From CAZAQS01 sp046485135 (lineage in GTDB: Bacteria > Chloroflexota > Anaerolineae > Anaerolineales > UBA4823), in NCBI GenBank assembly GCA_046485135.1, contig JAWOHN010000251.1:1-8603 (forward strand): a DNA stretch of 8,603 nt. Direction: 5' to 3'. The notes under the pieces were generated by a model. That model had not been told where the DNA came from, did no database searches, and was given only the letters and a program-made list of their open reading frames with translations. This document shows, piece after piece, positions 1 to 6,032 of the stretch. Within the stretch, counting starts at the first letter, position 1. Every line of letters begins with the position of its first letter. A program made the position numbers and the translations under genes.

Positions 1-298
1 TCATAGTCGTAGCACAGGTCGAAGGTGGTCGCGCCGACTATGCGCCTGGTCATGTTGCCGTTGGCGTCGTACCAGTATTTCTGCACCCCGCCCAGGTGGG
101 TGACGGCGTGCTTGTGGGCTGAGTCCACGTGGTGTAGGCGCCTACCCCGGTTTTGTTAGCCAGGTTGCCGGTGCTGGGGTTGTAGGTGTAGGTCTCCGTG
201 GCGTACGTCCCGCCTACGCCGCCGCTGGCGATGGCGGCTACAATTAAATTGTTAAAGACCTGAAACCCTGCAGTCCTACCAATCACCTGGACCACAAC
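1..298 (-). pseudogene. RHS/YD-repeat protein remnant, frameshifted and cut by the window edge
   Basis: Read leftward from a GTG at 295-293, the first frame gives ETYTYNPSTGNLANKTGVGAYT, a typical RHS/YD-repeat stretch. From about position 119 to the edge a different minus-strand frame continues the same protein type: HAVTHLGGVQKYWYDANGN, then a run ending in FDLCYDY. The two halves join if one base (a T on the coding strand) is restored between 131 and 130, giving AYTYVDSAHKHAVTH. A TGA sits in the upstream frame at 301-299, just before the GTG. The first residues (FQVFNNLIVAA) look like a worn version of the usual F-Q-Y-D-x-L-N-R-L-V-A-A repeat start, so there is probably no genuine start here. 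RHS proteins are large secreted or surface repeat proteins, often carrying toxic C-termini; only internal repeat sequence is visible. Either this is a decayed displaced fragment, or one base is a sequencing error. The RHS identity is more certain than the pseudogene status. Confidence 0.65.
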
Positions 299-301
299 TC
301 A

Positions 302-489
302 AGCCACTACCGTTTCCCTGTATGAAATTATGCGTTATTGCTGCAATGGGTCTAATGGTACGATTTTATTGTACAATAGACCGGTCACCGAAAGTGCCTC
401 TTAAAGCGCCTTTTTTGCCCCCAATTTCAAAAAATCACCCCCTCTGGTGACAAATATTTTAGGATTTGCCCGGTTCAATCGGAGATTGC
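302..489. other. Intergenic spacer, no gene seen
   Basis: This is the main part of the gap between the RHS remnant and the rnj stop codon. It is AT-richer than the flanking genes and no frame gives a convincing protein. It holds only small symmetries: a 10-bp perfect palindrome ATTGTACAAT at 368-377 and a 5-bp hairpin (TCACC / GGTGA) near 436-451. I could not support a promoter or an RNA gene in it. Confidence 0.5.
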
Positions 490-541
490 CGGGGATCAGG
501 ATGTTGAGTAAGTGTACGCTCGCTCATCCCCTTGATCCCCG
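490..541 (-). terminator. Stem-loop downstream of rnj, possible terminator without a clear T-run
   Basis: CGGGGATCA at 490-498 pairs with TGATCCCCG at 533-541 (9 bp). After a 3-nt bulge, GGATG (499-503) pairs with CATCC (525-529), leaving a 21-nt loop. The structure lies 22 nt past the rnj stop on the minus strand, where a terminator is expected. No T-run follows it on the minus strand (nor on the plus strand), so it may instead be a 3' stabilising hairpin or work with Rho. Confidence 0.4.
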
Positions 542-563
542 AACCTTAAACCTTACCGCGATA

Positions 564-2204
564 TCACGACCGGCTTAGTGTAACGAAGATGGTCGGCCGG
601 CGCTTGGTCTCGTTGTACAGGAAGCTCTTCAGCATCTGCTGCAGGTCGTCTTCCAGGTTGCCGTTGGCGCGGCTGGCTACCTCGGCGATCTTCTGGCGCG
701 CCTCGGCCAGCAGCTTGTTGGCGTCCTGCGTGTGAACGAAGCCGCGCGTCAGCACTTCCGGCTCGTCCAGCAAGCGCCCGCTGTGTTTGTCCACCAGCAG
801 GTTCACCAGCACAATGCCGTCGCGGGCCAGGGCCTCGCGCTCGCGCATCACGCTGGGACCCACGTCGCCCACCCCCGAGCCGTCCACGAACACATACCCG
901 CCCGGGATGCGCTCGCCCAGCCTCAGCTCGCCGTTTTGCAGCTCCAGTATTTGGCCGTTCTCCACCACGCGGATATTCTCGGCCGGCACGCCCACCTCGC
1001 GTGCCAGCGTCTCGTGCTGGCGCAGGTGGCGTAGCTCGCCGTGGATGGGCACCAGGTATTTTGGCTTGACCAGGTGCAGCAACAGCTTGATCTCCTCCTG
1101 GCTGGCGTGCCCCGAGACATGCACCGGCGCGATGGGCGTGTAGATCACGTTGGCCCCGCGCCGGAACAGGCGGTTGATGGTGCGGTGCACGCTTTCCTCG
1201 TTGCCCGGGATGGGGTGCGAAGACAATACGACCGTGTCGCCGGGGATGATGTCGAACTGCCGGTTGGTGCCGGTGGATAACCGCCCCATGATGGAGGTGG
1301 GCTCGCCCTGCGTGCCGGTACCCATGATGACCACCTTTTCCGGGCTCATCTTCAGCGCCTGGTCGATCGGCGCCAGCATGTCCTCCGGGATATCCAGATA
1401 GCCCAGCCGGCGCGCCATCTTGGCGTTCTCCACCATGCTGGTGCCGACGAAAGCCAGCGAGCGCCCATGCCGCTCGGCCGCGTTGGCCACCTGCTGCATG
1501 CGCGAAATCAGCGAAGCAAAGCTGGCGATGATGATGCGCCCCGGGGCGTTGCGGAATACCTCATCGAAAGCCGGGTCGATCACCCGCTCGGAGGGCGTCC
1601 AGCCCAGCTTGTCGGCGTTGGTCGAATCGGCCAGCAATACCTCCACGCCGCGCGCGGCGAACTCGGCCAGTTTGCCGTAATCGGTCGGCCAGTTGTCGAC
1701 CGGGGTGTGGTCGAATTTGTAATCCCCTGTATGCACCACCAAACCGGCCGGAGTAGTGATCCCCAGCCCCACCCCATCGGGGATGGAGTGGCATACGTGG
1801 AACAGCTCGATCTGGAATGGTCCAATTTTAAAGTTGTCTCCAGCCTGGACTGTGTTGAGATTGGCCTTGTGCAGCAGCCCCTTGCGGCTGAGCTTGACCT
1901 CTAACAGGCCGCGTGTCAGCGGGGTGGCGTAGATGGGCGCGTTGATCTCTTCTAATAGGTGGGCGATGGCGCCGGTGTGGTCCTCGTGCCCGTGGGTGAT
2001 GATGATGCCGCGCACGATGTCGCGGTGTTGCAGGAGGTAATCGAAATCGGGGATGATGTAATCGATCCCCAGCATATCATTCTCCGGGAACATGATGCCG
2101 CTGTCCACGACCAGGATATTCTCGCCGTACTCGTACAGCATCATGTTTTTTCCGACTTCTCCCAGACCTCCTAAAGGAATGATACGAAGTGTTTTATCTG
2201 CCAT
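564..2204 (-). CDS. rnj: Ribonuclease J (metallo-beta-lactamase / beta-CASP RNase)
   Basis: A 546-residue protein of the usual length for RNase J, a cytoplasmic zinc-dependent 5'-3' exoribonuclease and endoribonuclease acting in mRNA decay and rRNA 5'-end maturation. The N-terminal metallo-beta-lactamase part has VVDSG (33-37), the zinc motif HGHEDH (71-76), HSIPD with His139, and HTGDYKFD with His158 and Asp161. The beta-CASP region (about 205-365) has TGTQGEP (297-303) and SSHPIPGNE. The signature VSGHAS (364-369) and PIHGE (His389) complete the active site. About 90 residues of the RNase J C-terminal domain follow, ending in PTIFVTLSRS. All expected metal ligands are present and there is no frameshift. 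The ATG at 2204 is preceded by AAAGGA about 10 nt upstream, and the family N-terminus (LRIIPLGGLGEVGKNM) begins at once, so this start is well supported. It stands alone as a transcription unit, with a structured upstream region that may regulate it. J1 or J2 cannot be told apart here; most genomes with a single copy simply use rnj. Confidence 0.97.
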   Translation of the reverse strand: MADKTLRIIPLGGLGEVGKNMMLYEYGENILVVDSGIMFPENDMLGIDYIIPDFDYLLQHRDIVRGIIITHGHEDHTGAIAHLLEEINAPIYATPLTRGLLEVKLSRKGLLHKANLNTVQAGDNFKIGPFQIELFHVCHSIPDGVGLGITTPAGLVVHTGDYKFDHTPVDNWPTDYGKLAEFAARGVEVLLADSTNADKLGWTPSERVIDPAFDEVFRNAPGRIIIASFASLISRMQQVANAAERHGRSLAFVGTSMVENAKMARRLGYLDIPEDMLAPIDQALKMSPEKVVIMGTGTQGEPTSIMGRLSTGTNRQFDIIPGDTVVLSSHPIPGNEESVHRTINRLFRRGANVIYTPIAPVHVSGHASQEEIKLLLHLVKPKYLVPIHGELRHLRQHETLAREVGVPAENIRVVENGQILELQNGELRLGERIPGGYVFVDGSGVGDVGPSVMREREALARDGIVLVNLLVDKHSGRLLDEPEVLTRGFVHTQDANKLLAEARQKIAEVASRANGNLEDDLQQMLKSFLYNETKRRPTIFVTLSRS

Positions 2205-2265
2205 AAATCTATAATCCTTTGGTAACCACTCATTTTGGCAGTTACATTTTTGTATTTATTCAGGT

Positions 2266-2295
2266 GCGCAGGTCGAGAAACCCTCGATCATGCGC
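2266..2295 (-). promoter_or_regulatory. Hairpin in the rnj upstream region
   Basis: GCGCA (2266-2270) pairs with TGCGC (2291-2295). Inside a small internal loop, TCGAG (2273-2277) pairs with CTCGA (2283-2287), leaving a 5-nt loop. This 5+5 bp stem lies about 60 nt before the rnj start codon, so it would be in the 5' untranslated region of any transcript starting upstream. RNase genes are often controlled through structured leaders that their own product cleaves; applying that here is inference. Confidence 0.4.
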
Positions 2296-2316
2296 CCTGC
2301 TGAGTTATGTCTAAGT

Positions 2317-2333
2317 TAGAGAACTTTTCTCTA
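2317..2333 (-). promoter_or_regulatory. Seven-bp hairpin in the rnj upstream region
   Basis: TAGAGAA (2317-2323) and TTCTCTA (2327-2333) form a perfect 7-bp stem with a 3-nt loop, lying between the intrinsic terminator and the rnj start. No T-run follows on either strand, so it is not a second terminator. It could be an operator dyad or a leader hairpin. I saw no convincing -35/-10 pair between it and the rnj start. Confidence 0.35.
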
Positions 2334-2359
2334 TCCAGCGAGGAATTTGTATGATAATG

Positions 2360-2395
2360 AAAAAGCCCCATCGCTAACGTACCGGCCAGGGGCTT
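2360..2395 (-). terminator. Strong intrinsic terminator (ncRNA/leader and probably the two-component operon)
   Basis: On the minus strand AAGCCCC (2395-2389) pairs perfectly with GGGGCTT (2369-2363), a 7-bp GC-rich stem with a 19-nt loop, followed at once by five T residues (2364-2360). This is a standard Rho-independent terminator for leftward transcription. It would end the RNA started at the promoter at 2503-2531 and any message arriving from the response-regulator gene. It lies about 155 nt before the rnj start, so it could also act as an attenuator. Confidence 0.8.
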
Positions 2396-2496
2396 GCATC
2401 ATCTTCTGTATTCTAACCACAGTTTTTCTTCTGCGTAGGTTTCAGCATGCTAAGCTGGGCCGGGATACCGGCCGGGTTCAAACTCCATTGCTAACT
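2360..2496 (-). ncRNA. Candidate structured small RNA or attenuator leader, family unknown
   Basis: A near-consensus promoter and an intrinsic terminator bracket about 137 nt with no coding potential I can support. The predicted first base is near 2496. In RNA order the segment has a strong 6-bp hairpin GGCCGG-UAUC-CCGGCC (2473-2458), a 5-bp hairpin CGCAG / CUGUG around an A-rich loop (2435-2418), and the terminator stem. GGCCGGUA occurs twice, once in the first hairpin and once in the terminator loop. GUUAGC(A/G)AUGG also occurs twice, near the 5' end and in the terminator. Both GGCCGGUA copies could pair with the same CCGGCC, which suggests competing folds. I looked for the conserved features of tRNA, bacterial SRP RNA, tmRNA and a 6S-like closing stem and did not find them. 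It may be an independent small RNA, or a leader regulating rnj by termination. The existence of a transcript is more secure than its role. Confidence 0.5.
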
Positions 2497-2502
2497 GCGG
2501 AG

Positions 2503-2531
2503 ATTGTAGCACAAAAATTGTATATTGTCAA
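2503..2531 (-). promoter_or_regulatory. Near-consensus sigma70 promoter firing leftward
   Basis: On the minus strand there is a perfect -35 box TTGACA (2531-2526), a 17-nt spacer (2525-2509) and a -10 box TACAAT (2508-2503), one base away from TATAAT. The surroundings are AT-rich. The start of transcription is expected near 2497-2495. It begins 45 nt past the response-regulator stop codon and faces away from that gene, so it serves the ncRNA/leader and possibly rnj. Confidence 0.8.
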
Positions 2532-2576
2532 AGTATTCAGACAGCTATTGTATAAATATAAGGTAGAGCGTCGCTA

Positions 2577-3233
2577 CTATTCCGCTGTATTCCCCAGGCC
2601 AGATTCCCTGGCGCGTAATACGGCCTGCACTCGATCGGTGACCTGTAGCTTGTTGAAGATATTAGAAACATGGTTACGAACAGTCTTTTGCGAGATGGTC
2701 AACCTGGCCGCGATCTGCGCATTATTGGCTCCCTGGGCGATTAGTCCCAGGATTTCCCGCTCACGCTCCGTCAATTCCGGGAAGGTCTGGCTGGGTGATG
2801 GGGCGGCGGGTGAGAAATAATTCATCAGGCGGGCAGCAATCGCAGGGCCGAAGAGCGCCTCGCCGCGTGCGACAGCTTGTATGGCGCGTAGCACGTCATT
2901 TTGATCTGCGCCTTTTAGGATATATCCGCGCGCGCCAGCGCGCATGGCTGCAAATACCGAATCATCATCTTCGAACATGGTCACCACGATCACACCAATA
3001 TGGGGGCTGGCCTGGATGATCTGGCGAGTGGCCTCGATGCCGTTGAGTTCAGGCATTTGCAGATCCATCAGGATCACATCGGGTTGGTATTGGGCTGCGG
3101 CCTCAATTGCCTGGCGCCCATCTTCAACCGTGGCGATAACCTCGATTTCTGGAACGGAAAGCAGGAGTGCTTGCAGGCCTTCGCGAAAGAGGGTGTGATC
3201 GTCTGCGATCAGCACGCGGATATCTTCTTGCAT
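2577..3233 (-). CDS. NarL/FixJ-type response regulator, receiver plus LuxR HTH
   Basis: A 218-residue cytoplasmic transcription factor. The receiver domain (about 5-120) has the acidic pair Asp11-Asp12, the phosphoacceptor Asp57 in VILMDLQMP, Thr85 in VVTMF and Lys107 in YILKGA, so all switch residues are present. A proline/serine-rich linker (141-152) leads to a LuxR-type helix-turn-helix (about 153-214), starting LTEREREILGLIAQG and including ISQKTVRNHVSNIFNKLQ. The ATG lies 6 nt after the histidine kinase stop, and its AAGGAG ribosome site overlaps the end of the kinase gene, so translation is probably coupled and the kinase is the cognate partner. The targets are unknown; autoregulation of this operon is a reasonable guess. 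The product is of normal length, with nothing missing. Confidence 0.95.
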   Translation of the reverse strand: MQEDIRVLIADDHTLFREGLQALLLSVPEIEVIATVEDGRQAIEAAAQYQPDVILMDLQMPELNGIEATRQIIQASPHIGVIVVTMFEDDDSVFAAMRAGARGYILKGADQNDVLRAIQAVARGEALFGPAIAARLMNYFSPAAPSPSQTFPELTEREREILGLIAQGANNAQIAARLTISQKTVRNHVSNIFNKLQVTDRVQAVLRARESGLGNTAE

Positions 3234-3239
3234 TCAGGG

Positions 3240-5321
3240 TCACTCCTTCTGCAAGGGCAGACTGGCCCGGATATGGAAGCCCGGCCGGCCCGGCAGCACT
3301 GTAAACTCCCCGCCCAGTTCCTCGGCTCGCTCTCGCATGGAGGCCAGGCCAACCCCGGCGACCATATCCTCTGGCAGCCCGTTCCCGTCATCATCGATTT
3401 CGACAACCAGCTGGTCATTTTGTACAGAGATGTGGGCTCGGGCTTGCTGTGCGTCGGCATGGCGCAAGACATTGGTTAACCCTTCCAGTACGATCCGGTA
3501 CACGGCGACTTCAAAGGCAGCCGGGAGGGGCGGTAGGGGTTCGGGTAAATCCAGGTCGATCCGTGGTCGGGCGCTACCCTGCTTTTCGATGAAGCCTTGA
3601 ATAGCCCCAACCAGTTCCAACTCGTCCAGGGCTGGGGGGCGCAATTCATACACCAGGGTGCGGATATCCTGGATGGTGCCCTGGGTCTGTTTAATGAGTT
3701 CGTTAATGATTTGTTCTGCCTTGGCAGAATCCTTTCTCAGCAAATTGCGAGTGGCTTCCAGTTTTAGCGTCATCCCGGCCAGGTTTGGGCCCAGCCCGTC
3801 GTGCAGATCGCGGCGTAATCGCCGGCGTTCTTCCTCACGGGCAGTTACCAGCCTTTGCCGGGACAGGCGCAAATCCACGTCCATCTCAGCGGCGTGCGCA
3901 GCAGCCCCAGCCTGGTGGGTGATATTTTCCAGCAATTGCAAATCAGACGAGCTGAAGCTTTCGCCCGGCGAGCGTGGTGCAACCACCAGGTAACCGGTAG
4001 GCTTGGACTGGTATGTTAAAGGGAGACGGAGGTTTTCGCCTCTGGATAATCCGTAAGCAGCCACAATCTCCCCTGCTTGGCCCAGCTCAAAGGCCACGTA
4101 TGGAAGCTTTAGCGTGCGCGAGACCGTTTCGGTAATGCTGATCAGGGCATCTCTTGGGGAGCCGGTGCGCTCTAATTGCGCTCCAAGCTGTCTGAGCACC
4201 GACACAGGATCATCACGTTCCCCGTACATCAGGCGATTTACCCCCCGTTGCAGGCGCTCGCGTAAGGGTTGAAAGAGGACCGCCACCAATCCCGTGGTGA
4301 GAAATGCAATGAAAGTACTGTTCCCAACATTCAGCAAGCTTCCCAACGCGCCGACCACCAGGACATACAGAGCCATTGTAGCAAAGGTCAGCGCTCCATA
4401 GACCAATGCCCGGTTGATGACGATGTCGATGTTCCACAATCGCGAGCGTGTGATGGCAATTGCCAGGGTCACCGGCACAATGTTTAAAGATAGCCACCAG
4501 GTCAATTCAGTTAGAGGGGACCACCAGGGCATGGGTGTACCCTCTGGCAGGCTTATTACATAAAAGTATGGGTAGGTGGAGATCAACAAATATCCTATCC
4601 ACAGGGCAAAACCAAACAGCACCCACCTGGTCTTTTGGCGTTCGTCGTGGGTAGAAACGTGGCGGTAACGATAGATCTGAGCATAGATGCCCAGGCAAAG
4701 CATTGCGATCCAAAAGAATGCCAACACCAACAAGTCAGTCAGATCATCCGCGCGGTAGGGAAATACAGGCGCCAGCAAAGCAAGCACATTCCAGGGCAGG
4801 GAGGCAACCAGGACCCAGCCTGTCCAGCCGGGGATGAACTTTCCGTTGGGGAACAAAAGCAGTAAGGCCAATGTAGGAGTGGCCATCAACAGGGTTTGAA
4901 CGGTGATGGCAAAGTCCATGGTTCCAAGCCAGTACAGGCCCCAGTTTTCTAATGGGCCCGTCATGATGATTCCATATAACAGCAGGAAAATGGAGATCAC
5001 AGCCACAGCCGGATTCTCGAACCTGTGCCGGAAGAGCAGCGCTGACAACGAAAGGGACAGGATCGCAGAGACCAGGGAGGCAATAGAATTGATCGCTTGC
5101 AGGTAGATATAGCCCGTTGATGGTTCAACCAACGGGCCGTGCCCCGGCAGGCCGCTGCTGATCCTGACGCCATAACCAGGTAGAGATGTGAGCAGGATGC
5201 CCAGCGATAGCGCCGCCAGGAATGCCCATCCTACCCTGGCGGCCCGCAACCAACCATTCGATCGTTCGAGGTATGACGACTCTGCTGTTTGCTCAAGCGA
5301 ACTTTGATATGACATTGACAT
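3240..5321 (-). CDS. Multi-pass membrane sensor histidine kinase with GAF and HisKA_3/HATPase domains
   Basis: A 693-residue kinase of the NarX/DesK-like class. The N-terminal half carries roughly nine or ten hydrophobic helices (for example about 31-50, 75-97, 104-121, 137-157, 167-186, 195-215, 232-254, 306-330 and 335-352). Next comes the linker LFQPLRERLQRGVNRLMYGE (349-368), common in Chloroflexota kinases. A GAF-like domain spans about 375-478. The HisKA_3 dimerisation region has RRDLHDGLGPNLAGM with the phosphoacceptor His507. The HATPase domain has the N-box EGLTNVLRHA (Asn617), the G1 box DDDGNGLP (643-650) and the G2 box GVGLASMRERAEELGG (656-671). All catalytic boxes are intact. 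The sensory input is presumably the membrane region or the GAF pocket; no ligand can be inferred. The start is at MSMSYQ; ATG 5321 and ATG 5315 are both possible and the ribosome site (AGGGG, some 13 nt upstream) is weak. It lies 36 nt after the six-helix membrane protein gene and 6 nt before the regulator gene. Confidence 0.95.
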   Translation of the reverse strand: MSMSYQSSLEQTAESSYLERSNGWLRAARVGWAFLAALSLGILLTSLPGYGVRISSGLPGHGPLVEPSTGYIYLQAINSIASLVSAILSLSLSALLFRHRFENPAVAVISIFLLLYGIIMTGPLENWGLYWLGTMDFAITVQTLLMATPTLALLLLFPNGKFIPGWTGWVLVASLPWNVLALLAPVFPYRADDLTDLLVLAFFWIAMLCLGIYAQIYRYRHVSTHDERQKTRWVLFGFALWIGYLLISTYPYFYVISLPEGTPMPWWSPLTELTWWLSLNIVPVTLAIAITRSRLWNIDIVINRALVYGALTFATMALYVLVVGALGSLLNVGNSTFIAFLTTGLVAVLFQPLRERLQRGVNRLMYGERDDPVSVLRQLGAQLERTGSPRDALISITETVSRTLKLPYVAFELGQAGEIVAAYGLSRGENLRLPLTYQSKPTGYLVVAPRSPGESFSSSDLQLLENITHQAGAAAHAAEMDVDLRLSRQRLVTAREEERRRLRRDLHDGLGPNLAGMTLKLEATRNLLRKDSAKAEQIINELIKQTQGTIQDIRTLVYELRPPALDELELVGAIQGFIEKQGSARPRIDLDLPEPLPPLPAAFEVAVYRIVLEGLTNVLRHADAQQARAHISVQNDQLVVEIDDDGNGLPEDMVAGVGLASMRERAEELGGEFTVLPGRPGFHIRASLPLQKE

Positions 5322-5357
5322 TCTTGGCTAATGACCCCTTTATATCGTTTATCTATT

Positions 5358-6032
5358 TTACCCCATATGGAATCTCCAACCCATGATACCACCACCAACC
5401 AACGCAGCACCCATGTTCCCAAGCATCAGTACCGTTACCATTGTAGCGCGTTCGGCTGCCCCCGGGCCGCCAACGACCCAACCGGATGATTCCATGATCA
5501 GGTTAATTGCCAGGAATGTCCCTGCAGCAGCTAATCCAACCCGCAGGAAGAACCACTTAGCTAAATAATGCTCTTTCAGCCCCATCCCGATTGCCCAGGC
5601 GCTGGTCCCGGCGATTAAAAAAGCAGCAGGAACGAACAAGATCGTGAACAGCCGGTGGGTGGGAATTTGGGCCATAAAACCTCTATTGCTCATTCCTTCG
5701 ACCACGCCTAGGCCGACAGCCAATGCCATCGTGATAGGAGCAAACCCTAGCATACCTGCCCATGCAAGGCGCCTGCTGCTAGGCCTTCCTGCAAGCTTGC
5801 TCATTGACGTACCCCATGCTGCTCCCGCCAGGAGAAACCCGAACAAAGCCGGAATAGCCGCGATGGTCATATGCGAAAGGCTGGGATGGATTACATTGGA
5901 TCCCGGTAGTAAGTGAAAAAGGACAGCGCCTGATACCAGGCCCAACGTCAATCCACCAAAAAGTGGTATTACGGTGAGTAGCGAGCCACGAAGTATGGAT
6001 TGAAAATATGGAGTGCTCATCTTATTGACCAT
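5358..6032 (-). CDS. Six-helix integral membrane protein of unknown function
   Basis: I do not recognise a family. The 224-residue product is strongly hydrophobic, with six likely membrane helices at about 17-42, 54-76, 89-112, 127-150, 159-180 and 195-217, rich in Gly and Ala. A basic loop, SKLAGRPSSRRLA (78-90), suggests that the 2-3 loop is cytoplasmic. There are no cysteines and no obvious catalytic motif. His40, His50, His54, His126 and His155 could be relevant to haem or metal binding, but no haem-binding pattern is clear. The start is uncertain: ATG 6032 overlaps the end of the beta-propeller gene by 11 nt without a good ribosome site, while ATG 6020, one base after the upstream TAA, gives 220 residues. 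Either way translation is probably coupled. The position between the propeller gene and the kinase gene suggests a partner of the sensing module (inference). Confidence 0.85.
   Translation of the reverse strand: MVNKMSTPYFQSILRGSLLTVIPLFGGLTLGLVSGAVLFHLLPGSNVIHPSLSHMTIAAIPALFGFLLAGAAWGTSMSKLAGRPSSRRLAWAGMLGFAPITMALAVGLGVVEGMSNRGFMAQIPTHRLFTILFVPAAFLIAGTSAWAIGMGLKEHYLAKWFFLRVGLAAAGTFLAINLIMESSGWVVGGPGAAERATMVTVLMLGNMGAALVGGGIMGWRFHMG

Noticed and set aside
436..451. TCACC / GGTGA hairpin as terminator for rnj or the RHS fragment
   Set aside because: It has only 5 bp and no adjacent T-run, and it lies too far from the rnj stop to be preferred over the 490-541 stem.
732..2174. Several open plus-strand frames opposite rnj
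   Set aside because: They are shadows of the intact RNase J gene, with no ribosome sites and low-complexity His/Ala/Arg/Ser-rich composition.
2474..2486. GGGTTCAAACTCC on the plus strand, resembling a tRNA T-loop
   Set aside because: The flanking bases do not form a 5-bp T-stem, and no acceptor, D-arm or anticodon arm can be built around it on either strand.
2360..2496. Candidate RNA as SRP RNA, 6S RNA or tmRNA
   Set aside because: The conserved SRP hairpin (GGAAGG / AGCAGC type) is absent, the 5' and 3' ends do not pair to close a 6S-like rod, and it is too short for tmRNA and lacks its tRNA-like end.
2347..2820. A 157-codon plus-strand frame crossing the terminator and the response-regulator gene
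   Set aside because: It runs antisense to the certain regulator gene and through the promoter and terminator, and its translation looks like no protein family.
3209..3472. Minus-strand open frame overlapping the kinase end
   Set aside because: It is an alternative frame within the kinase HATPase domain, and the kinase frame carries all the expected motifs.
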